DNA from: an uncultured Pelagibacteraceae bacterium
Lineage (GTDB): Bacteria > Pseudomonadota > Alphaproteobacteria > Pelagibacterales > Pelagibacteraceae
DNA: 64,000 nucleotides
Direction of reading: 5' to 3'
Assembly (NCBI GenBank): GCA_902607945.1
Contig: CACLMD010000001.1
Span: 24,272 to 88,271 of the forward strand
Part shown: piece after piece, positions 1 through 8,357 of the stretch
Position numbering within the stretch: position 1 is the first letter of the stretch
How the letters are laid out: each line of letters begins with the position of its first letter
Program-made: the position numbers and the translations under genes
The notes under the pieces: model-generated
Database searches by the model: none
Told to the model about the DNA's origin: nothing
The model's input: the letters and a program-made list of their open reading frames with translations, nothing else

Positions 1-1071
1 CAAAATAATAATAAAGATAGAAGTCAACCTAAATATAAAGGAGCTGGTGACATTTTTGAAATTTTTTCAAAAAGCGTTGTTTATATAGGTAATAGAAAGA
101 ATAATAGAATAAATGGAGTAGGTTCTGGATTTATAATAAGTCAACAAGGAAAATTAAAAATTATAACTAATTGGCATGTCATAGATGGAGCTGATAGCTT
201 AAGTGTTTGGATTGAACCAGACAAAGAAGTTGATGAAAATTTTTTAATTACAAAAATTGATTCATATTCTGCCAAATTAATTAAGGTAAATAAAACAAAA
301 GATTTAGCGATGCTTGAGGTTGAAGAATTACCGATAAAAATAGAACCAGTTACTTATGGAAAATTTTCTAAAAAATTAATTGGAAAAAATGCCTATGCTA
401 TTGGTCACCCTAAGGGACATTTATGGACTTTTACACAAGGAATGATAAGTCAAGTAAGACCAAATTATAAGTGGCCTTATAAAGGATCAAGACACCAGGC
501 AGATGTGATTCAAATACAAGTCCCAATTAACCCTGGTAATTCTGGTGGACCTCTATTTAATGAAAATAAAGAATTAATAGGTGTAAATACTTTTACAAGT
601 GATGGAGAAAATTTGAATTTTGCTATAGCTATTAGTGATGTAGTCAAATTTATTAATGAGAAACCAAAACCATTAAAAAAGAAAAAAAGTAAATATATTC
701 AAAAAAAAGAAAAAGGTAATACTTGGATAAAGAAAAAGAAAAAGAAAAACTCTGAAAAAGGATCGATTGATTTATCTAATGCAAAAGAAGTTGATTTAAA
801 TAAAAATGGAATAATAGATACATGGTTAATAGACGATAATAATAACGGAATTTATGAAAAAGCTTATCATGATCAAAATGAAGATGGAATAATTGAAGTT
901 GTTGGAATAGACAAAAATGAAGATGATAATTTTGAAATAATCTTAATTGACACTAATAATAATGGTAATCCTGATGAGGCAGAAATTGATGATAATGAAG
1001 ATGGTAAAACTGATGTAATAGCCTATGACTTCAATGAAGATGGAGAATGGGATAAGTTTGAAAACGTCTAA
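1..1071 (+). CDS. Trypsin-like serine protease with Asp-rich repeat tail (5' truncated)
   Basis: The reading frame is open from the first base, so the start lies outside the window and 356 residues are visible. A DegP/HtrA-like chymotrypsin fold is indicated by all three catalytic motifs, counted from base 1: His59 in TNWHVIDGAD, Asp101 in KDLAMLE and Ser181 in NPGNSGGPLF. No PDZ domain follows. Instead there is a lysine-rich linker (about residues 221-252) and then about seven short acidic units of the form DxNxDGxxD (about residues 262-354), such as DLNKNGIID and DFNEDGEWD, which resemble EF-hand or thrombospondin-type-3 calcium loops. Periplasmic or surface proteolysis is likely, with calcium binding by the tail inferred. 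Protease family is confident; substrate unknown. Confidence 0.85.
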   Translation, partial: QNNNKDRSQPKYKGAGDIFEIFSKSVVYIGNRKNNRINGVGSGFIISQQGKLKIITNWHVIDGADSLSVWIEPDKEVDENFLITKIDSYSAKLIKVNKTKDLAMLEVEELPIKIEPVTYGKFSKKLIGKNAYAIGHPKGHLWTFTQGMISQVRPNYKWPYKGSRHQADVIQIQVPINPGNSGGPLFNENKELIGVNTFTSDGENLNFAIAISDVVKFINEKPKPLKKKKSKYIQKKEKGNTWIKKKKKKNSEKGSIDLSNAKEVDLNKNGIIDTWLIDDNNNGIYEKAYHDQNEDGIIEVVGIDKNEDDNFEIILIDTNNNGNPDEAEIDDNEDGKTDVIAYDFNEDGEWDKFENV

Positions 1072-1072
1072 C

Positions 1073-1537
1073 TTATTTTTGATCTACAGTAATTTTAATT
1101 TTCATAATTTTATCTTCTAAATTTTTGATTGCTTCCATTATTTCTTTTTTTTCTAATTTTGAAATATCTATTCCTCGATCACTTTTTTGATCCTCAGCTA
1201 ACTTTACAACTTCTATCAATTTTCCATGTAAGATTGTTGATTTAACAAGTAATTCATCAATATCATTATTTTTATGAGAACTTGAATTTTCAAATTCATT
1301 AATCACTATATATTCATGCGCATCATATAGTGGTGGTGCTTTACCTTTTTTAATACAAGCTAAATCAAGTTTAATAGAGTCGTTATGATCAATTTGTTGT
1401 TGTAGATCGGGATTACTACATTTTCTTAAATATGAAGAGCCTTTACCAATGGCCTCTTGAATTTCTTCTTCATTTAATATCTTTAAAACCTGCATAATCC
1501 CATTCTCAATAGATGCTGTTTTTCTGATTTTAGCCAT
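1073..1537 (-). CDS. Small phage-regulator-like protein, function unknown
   Basis: This encodes 154 residues and ends one base after the protease stop, on the opposite strand. The N-terminal half carries the segment AIGKGSSYLRKCSNPDLQQQ followed by IDHNDSIKLDLAC. From memory, this resembles a conserved motif in short alphaproteobacterial, phage-associated proteins annotated as putative DNA-binding regulators (a degenerate helix-turn-helix). The C-terminal third is a predicted amphipathic helix rich in Lys and Glu. There is no signal peptide or membrane segment. A DNA-binding role is inference; no phage structural genes lie nearby. It could equally be a conserved hypothetical protein of host origin. 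Confidence 0.6.
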   Translation of the reverse strand: MAKIRKTASIENGIMQVLKILNEEEIQEAIGKGSSYLRKCSNPDLQQQIDHNDSIKLDLACIKKGKAPPLYDAHEYIVINEFENSSSHKNNDIDELLVKSTILHGKLIEVVKLAEDQKSDRGIDISKLEKKEIMEAIKNLEDKIMKIKITVDQK

Positions 1538-1588
1538 AATATTAATTCTTTAATTTACATCTTTATTATAAATAATTAAATTAAATTT

Positions 1589-3079
1589 GTGAAAATTAAA
1601 AATATAATTAGATTTATTTTGTTTTTATTAGTGTTGAATAAGGCACTCTTTTTTTCATCAATCTCATTTTCAGATGAGTACATCTGTGAAAATAAAACAA
1701 TAGATTATCTAATCAATAACGACCCTAGGAATACAGAGTATAATGAGACAAGAAATGATGCTGGAATTCATTTTGATTTTGATTGGAATGGAAAAGATTT
1801 AATAATTATTAAAAGAAATAAAAAAAATTATCCAATAGTGAGATATTCGTTATTTGATAGTAAAAATTTTGAAACTTCAAAAACAGCTATAATAAAAATA
1901 AATAATCAAGATTTATCTAAACTATCGGATAACGAGTTAACAAAACTTACTTATTTAAGTGGTGAAAATAATTATGAAATTGATAATGGTAAATCTATTT
2001 CAATTTTATCAAGACCTTACAAATTTAATAATTTTAAATTAGAAAACTTTGACATTTTAAGTATTCAAAATATCGATACAAATATTGGTATATTAGAAAT
2101 GTCATTTAATTCTAAATTTACAAATGTTAGAAAAGACTTGCTTAAAACTTTAAAAGGAACAGATCTCTTTAGCGATCAATTAATAAATATATGTCGTGAA
2201 GCTAGAGATAAAAATAATTGGCCTTTAGAAACAGTTAAATTTGAAGAATTTAGATATGATGCAGATGTTAGAGAGGGATTAAAAAATAAAGAAATTCTAG
2301 TAAATCCTGTTTTTCAAATTACTATTGATGATGATTTGTTAAGAACTCTAAGAACAGAAAAAGGAGTTGGTTTTTTTAGGCAGTCGTTCGATTTTAGGAA
2401 CTTTCCTTTTGATACTCAAAAACTTATCATAAGAATTAAAACTGGAGTTAAAAATTTTACAAATCGTAATTTTGAAAATGATAAAGACATTGGTACTATC
2501 ACTTTTATTTCCCCAAAGTCTGGTGTATTTGTTAATCTAGAAAATTTTATAAAACCTGAGGTAAATAAACTTAAGGCTTGGAAAATTCCTAATAATGGTA
2601 TTTCTGTAAAAAGTAAAGTTTTATACGGTAATGAATGGAATATTTATAATCAAGAAATTGAGGATGTTGAAGAAAATGTTTTAGATATTGAAATTATAAT
2701 ACAGAGAAATTTTGCACATTATTTATGGAAGATAATGTTACCAGTTTTTTTAATCCTTTGTGTTGCTTGGTATGTTCTTTGGATACCTACAGAAAAATAT
2801 GAAGTAAGATTAAATACTTCTATAATAGCTTTGTTGGCTTTAATTGCTTACAATTTTGTTTTTCAAGATGATATTCCAAAACTGCAGTATTTAACTGATA
2901 TGGATAGATTTATATTATTATCATATATATTTTGTTGTATTCCTGTTTTTTTAAGTATCGCCTTTAGCAAATTCATATCTAAAAACCAAATTAAAGTGAT
3001 GAAAATAAATCGAATAATAAAAATTTGGGGGGGGATTATTTATCTTTTATTAACTGCACAAATATTTTATAGTTATTGA
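1589..3079 (+). CDS. Bacterial pentameric ligand-gated ion channel (Cys-loop superfamily)
   Basis: The 496-residue protein begins at GTG with a hydrophobic signal peptide (residues 1-28). Roughly residues 30-215 form an extra N-terminal region of unknown fold. A beta-rich ligand-binding domain follows, with the hallmark FRNFPFDTQKL in the Cys-loop position; the loop cysteines themselves are absent, as in other prokaryotic members. Four membrane helices follow: M1 about 378-400 (with the conserved Pro in LPVFLILCVAW), M2 about 410-433 (RLNTSIIALLALIAYNFVF), M3 about 442-463 after LTDMD, and M4 about 470-494. The family forms pentameric cation or anion channels in the inner membrane. Ligand and ion selectivity cannot be read from the sequence. 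The long N-terminal extension recalls multidomain bacterial channels such as DeCLIC. Confidence 0.88.
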   Translation: MKIKNIIRFILFLLVLNKALFFSSISFSDEYICENKTIDYLINNDPRNTEYNETRNDAGIHFDFDWNGKDLIIIKRNKKNYPIVRYSLFDSKNFETSKTAIIKINNQDLSKLSDNELTKLTYLSGENNYEIDNGKSISILSRPYKFNNFKLENFDILSIQNIDTNIGILEMSFNSKFTNVRKDLLKTLKGTDLFSDQLINICREARDKNNWPLETVKFEEFRYDADVREGLKNKEILVNPVFQITIDDDLLRTLRTEKGVGFFRQSFDFRNFPFDTQKLIIRIKTGVKNFTNRNFENDKDIGTITFISPKSGVFVNLENFIKPEVNKLKAWKIPNNGISVKSKVLYGNEWNIYNQEIEDVEENVLDIEIIIQRNFAHYLWKIMLPVFLILCVAWYVLWIPTEKYEVRLNTSIIALLALIAYNFVFQDDIPKLQYLTDMDRFILLSYIFCCIPVFLSIAFSKFISKNQIKVMKINRIIKIWGGIIYLLLTAQIFYSY

Positions 3080-3080
3080 T

Positions 3081-3443
3081 ATGAACTTTGGACAATCAAT
3101 ATCTTACTGTTTTTCAAACTATTTTAATTTTAATGGTCGTGGATCAAGATCAGAATATTGGTGGTTTGTTTTGTTTTGTTTGATTTTAGAATTTGGAGGA
3201 AGTGTTTGGGATGCTTCAATGGGTGATACAAGCGGCAACGGATTTATGTACTGGATTGCTGTAGCTGCAACTTTTTTTCCAAGTATAGCTGCTGCTGCTA
3301 GAAGACTACATGATGTTAATAAATCAGGATGGTGGCAACTAATTGCATTTACTATTATAGGATTGATACCATTAATCATTTGGCTAGCTAGTGTTGGTGA
3401 AAAAAAGAAAAATAAATACGGTCAACCAATTAAACTAAGGTAG
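3081..3443 (+). CDS. DUF805 family inner-membrane protein
   Basis: This 120-residue protein starts one base after the ion-channel stop, so the two are probably co-transcribed. It opens with the DUF805 (YhaH) signature: a short amphipathic start, FNFNGRGSRSEYWWF, hydrophobic helices, and the ARRLHDVNKSGWWQL motif before the last helix (IIGLIPLIIWLASVG). The C-terminus is short and basic. The molecular function of the family is not established. Family assignment is firm because of the RGSRSEYWW and RRLHDVNKSGWW blocks; role in relation to the channel is unknown. Confidence 0.88.
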   Translation: MNFGQSISYCFSNYFNFNGRGSRSEYWWFVLFCLILEFGGSVWDASMGDTSGNGFMYWIAVAATFFPSIAAAARRLHDVNKSGWWQLIAFTIIGLIPLIIWLASVGEKKKNKYGQPIKLR

Positions 3444-3452
3444 ATAAAATAA

Positions 3453-3977
3453 TCAATTTCTAACTGATTTTCTAAATTCCCAAGGAAATTGGAATTCTGT
3501 TTGCCATAAACCAAGTTTATTTGTTTTAGCATACTCTTCATCTTCAACAAACTTCTTAGAATATCTTCTATAAGCAAATGCATATCCACTTCTAACTAGA
3601 TATTTAGATAAACTCTCTTCTTTGACAAAACATTCTGCTAAAATTCTATTATATTGGTCAGCTTCGTCTTCTTTGATGCAGGAAACTATATTGTTATTTA
3701 TTTTTTCAATAAGAATAATTTTTGACCAATAACCACAATAAACTTTTACTTTATCAAAAGTACATTGCTGTTTTTTTCCACGATAATAAATCTCCGGTGA
3801 GTCTATCCCTGAAAATCTTATTTTATTACCACTAATTTTGATACTATCACCATCTGTTACAATAGCTTTGCCCGAGATAACATTGTTTTCATTAGATCTA
3901 ACGTCATTATAAGTTAGAAAAAAAAATATTAGACAGGTGCTAATAGCTAAAAAGAGCTTTATTTTGCTTAAATACAT
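3453..3977 (-). CDS. Secreted thermonuclease-like (SNase) nuclease
   Basis: The 174-residue product has a hydrophobic N-terminal segment (about residues 5-23) that should act as a signal peptide or anchor. The rest is a staphylococcal-nuclease-like domain: VTDGDSIKISGNKIRFSGID with PE after it, then YNRILAECFV and a C-terminal GLWQTEFQFPWEFR that is typical of the family. The Asp and Arg positions of the OB-fold active site are recognisable (DGDSI, RFSGIDSPE, YNR). Extracytoplasmic hydrolysis of nucleic acid is likely, perhaps for phosphate or nucleotide scavenging. Its start lies 38 bases inside the upstream MATE gene, which suggests translational coupling. It is the last gene of the minus-strand run that starts at gatC. 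Confidence 0.85.
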   Translation of the reverse strand: MYLSKIKLFLAISTCLIFFFLTYNDVRSNENNVISGKAIVTDGDSIKISGNKIRFSGIDSPEIYYRGKKQQCTFDKVKVYCGYWSKIILIEKINNNIVSCIKEDEADQYNRILAECFVKEESLSKYLVRSGYAFAYRRYSKKFVEDEEYAKTNKLGLWQTEFQFPWEFRKSVRN

Positions 3978-5310
3978 TGTTTAAAAAATAACCAATAAAT
4001 ATTAATAGCGCAATTCCCATTAACCAATTGGTGACCATTATTGTGTAAAAAATATCCTCATAATCCCCTCCTCTAATATTAATTACATACCACAGGCTCA
4101 AAAAAGGAAACGCTGTTAATCTCATTATACTTAAATAAAGACTATAAAGAGGTTTTTTAACCGCTTGAAATACAGCTGTAGTAATAAAAAATGCTGGGTA
4201 TATAGGCCCTATTAATGCTGCTACTTTTAAATAGATAGCACCGTGTTTTATAGCTTCTTGATTGTCTGTAAATAAAGATACAAAAAACTCTGCACCAAAA
4301 AATAATATTATTCCTGCTACTATCATAAAAGAACATCCAAAAAACAAAGCTTTAGTGTACAATTCTCTTATTCTATCAAAGGCTTTAGCTCCGAAGTTTT
4401 GACCTCCTATAGATAGAACAGCAGTATTTAAACCAATAACTGGTAATAAAAAAACTTGTTCAACTCTTAAAGCAGCACCGTATCCTGCAGTAGCTAAATC
4501 ACCAAACTGACCAATGAAATATAAGATATTAAATATACCAACTCCAATAAACAACATGCTAAACATAACAGGGACCGACTGCCTTGTTAAAGGATTTAAA
4601 TATTTAAACTTAGGAATAAAACATACTAATTTTAAGTATTCTCTAATTTTACAATTATTAACTTTATAGGCTAAATAAATTGTTCCGATCAGTTGCGAAA
4701 TTACCGTTGCTATAGCAAGTCCAGCTATACCAAAAGCAGGAATTATTCCATATCCCCATATAAAAAGAGGGTTTAAAAAAATATTTAAGAAAAAACTAAA
4801 TATTAAAACATTTCTATAACTTTTAGTGTCACCTTGAGCATTTAAGGTTCCATTCAAAGAAATCTGAATTAAAACAATGAAAGTTCCATAGAATATGATG
4901 TCCAAATATTCTCTAGTTAATTTTATTCCATCAGCGTCTGATCCCATAATACCTAGAAGATAATCTGATGCATTTAAACCAAAAATTGTTACCAATACTG
5001 AAATTACTAAAGCAAAAATTAAAGATTGTGCAATATACATAGATGCAACTCTCTCTTTTTTTTCACCGATGGAATTACCAATCATTGCATTAGTAGCAGC
5101 ACCTATTCCAACTCCAACAGCAATTATAGTAAAGTAAATTGGAAATGACTTAGCTATTGCACCTATTGCTTCTGCTGAGATTTTTCCTGCAAACCAAGTA
5201 TCAACTAGATTATAAAATGTTTGAAAAAGAGATCCTACACTTGCAGGTATTGTGACTTTACGAAGTAAAAACCATATTGGATCTTTAGTAAGCTTGTATG
5301 AAGTAGACAA
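3940..5310 (-). CDS. MATE family efflux transporter
   Basis: The protein has 456 residues and about twelve hydrophobic helices. The N-terminal part, KDPIWFLLRKVTIPASVGSL then NLVDTWFAGKIS, matches the first helices of MATE (multidrug and toxin extrusion) carriers, and PIYFTIIAVGVGIGAATNAM continues the pattern. The second half repeats the fold (TRQSVPVMFSMLFIGVG; VFLLPVIGLNTAVLSIGGQN). These antiporters use a Na+ or H+ gradient to export cationic or amphiphilic compounds; the substrate here is unknown. The gene begins eight bases after trhO and its 3' end overlaps the nuclease gene by 38 bases. Confidence 0.93.
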   Translation of the reverse strand: MSTSYKLTKDPIWFLLRKVTIPASVGSLFQTFYNLVDTWFAGKISAEAIGAIAKSFPIYFTIIAVGVGIGAATNAMIGNSIGEKKERVASMYIAQSLIFALVISVLVTIFGLNASDYLLGIMGSDADGIKLTREYLDIIFYGTFIVLIQISLNGTLNAQGDTKSYRNVLIFSFFLNIFLNPLFIWGYGIIPAFGIAGLAIATVISQLIGTIYLAYKVNNCKIREYLKLVCFIPKFKYLNPLTRQSVPVMFSMLFIGVGIFNILYFIGQFGDLATAGYGAALRVEQVFLLPVIGLNTAVLSIGGQNFGAKAFDRIRELYTKALFFGCSFMIVAGIILFFGAEFFVSLFTDNQEAIKHGAIYLKVAALIGPIYPAFFITTAVFQAVKKPLYSLYLSIMRLTAFPFLSLWYVINIRGGDYEDIFYTIMVTNWLMGIALLIFIGYFLNNVFKQNKALFSY

Positions 5311-5318
5311 AAATATCC

Positions 5319-6227
5319 TTATTTAAATTCTTTTTGAAAAATATATTTTTTTCCAGATTGTTTTGCTTTGTATACCTGACTTTGTCTCATTCTAAAACGT
5401 GATTTTTGTGACTCAGTTAAGTTGTTATGGCAGTTTGGACAGGAAACCCCTTCTTCAAATTTTTTAGATCTTTTGTCTTTTGTTGAAATTGGCTCTCTAC
5501 ACCCACTACAAATAGAATATGACCCTATTTTTAAACCGTGTTTAAGGCTAATTCTGTTATCAAAAACAAAACACTCACCCTTCCACAAGCTTTCTTTTTT
5601 CTTAATTTTTTTGAGATAATTTAAGATCCCACCATTTAGTTGATATATATTTTTGAAACCCTTCTTTTTTAGATATGCTGAAGTTTTTTCACAACGTATT
5701 CCTCCAGTACAAAACATTGCCACAGGTTTGTTTTTTTTTAGTTTATTTAAGTATTTAGGAAAATCTTTAAAATTATTAACATTTGGATTTACTGATTTTT
5801 TGAATGTTCCAACTTTGTATTCAAATGGTTTTCTAGTATCAATAATGTGTGTGTCTTTATCTTTAATTAGTTTATTCCATTCTTTTGGATCTAAATGAGA
5901 TTTAATATTTCTTTTTTTAGAATCTAATATGAAATTCATTGGAACAACTTCCTTTTTAATTTTTACTTTGGGTTTATGAAATGGTTGGAATTTAGATTTA
6001 GACTCGTTGTTATTATCAAAGTATTTAAATGAAAATAAAAATTTAAGTCTTTTAATTGTTTTATCTATATCTTTGATATGACCAGAAATAGTCCCGTTTA
6101 ATCCTTCTTTAGCAATGATTATAGTTCCTCTTATATTATTTGATGTAAGAAATTTTTGTAGAAGAGCTTTGTTTTTTTTTAAAGATTTAATCTTAATAAA
6201 TTTATAAAAGCCAAAAACTTTAAACAT
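5319..6227 (-). CDS. trhO: tRNA uridine-34 5-hydroxylase, rhodanese-type (TrhO/YceA)
   Basis: TrhO hydroxylates uridine 34 of certain tRNAs on the path to 5-(carboxy)methoxyuridine, using molecular oxygen. The 302-residue protein has the typical order: an N-terminal acylphosphatase-like domain (IIIAKEGLNGTISG), a rhodanese domain with the catalytic loop CTGGIRCEKTSAYL, and a Cys-rich C-terminal part with paired CxxC motifs (CSGC and CPNC). Length and layout are those of the family. Its ATG overlaps the stop of the upstream O-methyltransferase gene by one base (TAATG). The rhodanese Cys is present, so the enzyme should be active. Confidence 0.93.
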   Translation of the reverse strand: MFKVFGFYKFIKIKSLKKNKALLQKFLTSNNIRGTIIIAKEGLNGTISGHIKDIDKTIKRLKFLFSFKYFDNNNESKSKFQPFHKPKVKIKKEVVPMNFILDSKKRNIKSHLDPKEWNKLIKDKDTHIIDTRKPFEYKVGTFKKSVNPNVNNFKDFPKYLNKLKKNKPVAMFCTGGIRCEKTSAYLKKKGFKNIYQLNGGILNYLKKIKKKESLWKGECFVFDNRISLKHGLKIGSYSICSGCREPISTKDKRSKKFEEGVSCPNCHNNLTESQKSRFRMRQSQVYKAKQSGKKYIFQKEFK

Positions 6228-6877
6228 TATAAAACTCTACAAATAGTCATTCCATCACCCAATGGTATAATAATTTGTTCTACTCTTTTATCTTCTGATA
6301 CAAATTTATTAAATTCTCTAATAGAGACTGTAAATTCATCGTTATTTTTTTCATCAACTACTTCACCGTGCCATAAAACATTATCTATTATAATTAACCC
6401 TCCTTGATTAAGCATTCTTAAAGATTTTTCATAATATTCTTTATAATTCATTTTATCTGCATCTATAAAAACCATATCAAATTTTTTATCTTTTAATTCT
6501 TCTAAACTCTTAAGTGCTGGTTTAATTATGGTTTTAATTTTATGAGATTGATTTGCTTTTTTAAAAAAGCTTAGTGCTATTTTATTAGTTTCATCATTTT
6601 TATCTAATGCAATTAATTTTCCATCATCTGGTAAAGCAAGTGAAATTGAAAGTGCACTAAGTCCTGTAAAAGTTCCTATTTCAAGTACATTTTTAATATT
6701 AGAAACCTTTATCATTAAATGTAGAAACTGACACTGAGTAGGATCAACTTGCATTCTTTTAATGTCTCCCAGTGATTTATTGTAATTAATTATTTCTTCT
6801 TGAACTGGATTTAGCTTTAGACCAAAATCATTAATATAATTTTGTAATTTCTCGGTAATATCAAGGTTTGCACCCAT
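6227..6877 (-). CDS. Class I O-methyltransferase, catechol-O-methyltransferase type
   Basis: This 216-residue SAM-dependent methyltransferase belongs to the small cation-dependent O-methyltransferase group (COG4122). Visible motifs are the SAM-binding loop VLEIGTFTGLSALSISLALP, the acidic strand end LIALDKNDE, and FDMVFIDADKMNYKEYYE followed by IIIDNVLWHGEV. The last two supply the metal-binding Asp and Asp-Asn residues. Substrates in the family include catechols, caffeoyl-CoA and tRNA wobble hydroxyuridine. The tRNA methylase TrmR, which methylates ho5U34, belongs to this same group. Because trhO follows immediately and makes ho5U34, a TrmR-like role is an attractive inference here. It lies 4 bases after gatB. 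Confidence 0.88.
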   Translation of the reverse strand: MGANLDITEKLQNYINDFGLKLNPVQEEIINYNKSLGDIKRMQVDPTQCQFLHLMIKVSNIKNVLEIGTFTGLSALSISLALPDDGKLIALDKNDETNKIALSFFKKANQSHKIKTIIKPALKSLEELKDKKFDMVFIDADKMNYKEYYEKSLRMLNQGGLIIIDNVLWHGEVVDEKNNDEFTVSIREFNKFVSEDKRVEQIIIPLGDGMTICRVL

Positions 6878-6881
6878 TGAG

Positions 6882-8357
6882 TTAAAGCTTTTTCTTTAAT
6901 ATCTCATTTATTAATTGAGGATTAGCTTTACCACCAGACGCTTTCATTGCCTGTCCAACAAAAAATCCAAATAGTTTTTCCTTACCTTGTTTATATTCAA
7001 TGGCTTTATCTCTGTTGTCATTAATAATCTTATCTATTAGAGCCTCTAGTGCTTTGGGATCACTTTGTTGTTTCAATCCTTTTTCTTCAACAATTTTTTG
7101 AGGGTCCTGATCTCCATCCATCATTAATTCAAATACTGTTTTAGCTATTTTTCCTGAGATTGTTCCATTTTTAATTAAGTTCACTAGTATTGCCAAATTC
7201 TTTGCACTTATAGGACTTTGAGAGATTTCCAAATTTTTATTATTTAAAACAGCAAACAACTCACCAGTAATCCAGTTGACTGCTAATTTTATATCCTTAT
7301 TTTTTCCCATCTTAGTCACAACTTCTTCAAAATATTTTGCTGTTTCAATATCTGAGACTAAAATATTTGCTTCATATGATGATAGTTTAAACTCTTCTAT
7401 AAATCTCTTCTTTTTATCATCTGGTAATTCAGGTATATCAGTTTTAAGTAGATTTATGAATTCATCGGAAACTTCTAATGGTAATAAGTCTGGATCTGGA
7501 AAATATCTATAATCATGAGCATCTTCCTTTGATCTCATAGATCTTGTTTCATTTTTTTTTGTGTCAAATAATCTTGTTTCTTGATCAATTGATTTGCCTT
7601 CTTCTATTAAATCAACTTGTCTATTAGCTTCATATTCAATAGCCATTTGCATAAATTTAATTGAGTTTACATTTTTGATTTCACATCTTGTTCCAAATTC
7701 TTTTGATCCCTTTGTTCTAACTGAAACATTTACATCAGCTCTTAATGATCCTTCTTGCATATTTCCATCACATGTATCTAAATATCTCATTATTGATCTT
7801 AGTTTCTTAATATACACACTCACTTCATCAGGAGATCTTAGATCAGGTTTGCTTACTATTTCCATTAAAGCTACTCCAGATCTATTTAAATCTACAAAAG
7901 TATTTTGTGGGTCTAGATCATGAATACTTTTTCCTGCATCCTGTTCTAAATGCAATCTTTCTATGCCAACTTCTTTCTGACCTTCGGGCATATCTAAAAT
8001 AACTTTACCCTCTCCTACTATTGGATCTTTAAATTGAGAAATTTGATACCCTTGAGGTAAATCTGCATAAAAATAATTTTTTCTATCAAATACTGAACGA
8101 TTATTGATTTTTGCTTTAAGACCAATGCCAGTTTTAATTGCTTGTTTTATACAAAATTCATTTATTACAGGTAGCATTCCTGGAAATGCTGCATCAACTA
8201 AGCTTACTTGGGTATTTGGTTCAGCACCAAATTTAGTTGACGATGTTGAAAATAATTTTGATTCTGAGGTGACTTGTGCATGTACTTCTAATCCAATTAC
8301 AACCTCATATTGATTATCTTTTCTGTTAATTAGATATTCTGATTTATTTTTACTCAT
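6882..8357 (-). CDS. gatB: Asp-tRNA(Asn)/Glu-tRNA(Gln) amidotransferase subunit B
   Basis: GatB is the kinase-like, tRNA-binding subunit of the GatCAB complex that turns Glu-tRNA(Gln) and Asp-tRNA(Asn) into the correct amide forms. The 491-residue length is typical. Recognisable blocks are [20 protein letters not shown] at the N-terminus, [26 protein letters not shown] and [12 protein letters not shown] in the catalytic cradle. The YqeY-like tail ends with [18 protein letters not shown], which binds tRNA. It overlaps the gatA stop by four bases (ATGA), so the subunits are translationally coupled. Confidence 0.97.
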   Translation of the reverse strand: MSKNKSEYLINRKDNQYEVVIGLEVHAQVTSESKLFSTSSTKFGAEPNTQVSLVDAAFPGMLPVINEFCIKQAIKTGIGLKAKINNRSVFDRKNYFYADLPQGYQISQFKDPIVGEGKVILDMPEGQKEVGIERLHLEQDAGKSIHDLDPQNTFVDLNRSGVALMEIVSKPDLRSPDEVSVYIKKLRSIMRYLDTCDGNMQEGSLRADVNVSVRTKGSKEFGTRCEIKNVNSIKFMQMAIEYEANRQVDLIEEGKSIDQETRLFDTKKNETRSMRSKEDAHDYRYFPDPDLLPLEVSDEFINLLKTDIPELPDDKKKRFIEEFKLSSYEANILVSDIETAKYFEEVVTKMGKNKDIKLAVNWITGELFAVLNNKNLEISQSPISAKNLAILVNLIKNGTISGKIAKTVFELMMDGDQDPQKIVEEKGLKQQSDPKALEALIDKIINDNRDKAIEYKQGKEKLFGFFVGQAMKASGGKANPQLINEILKKKL

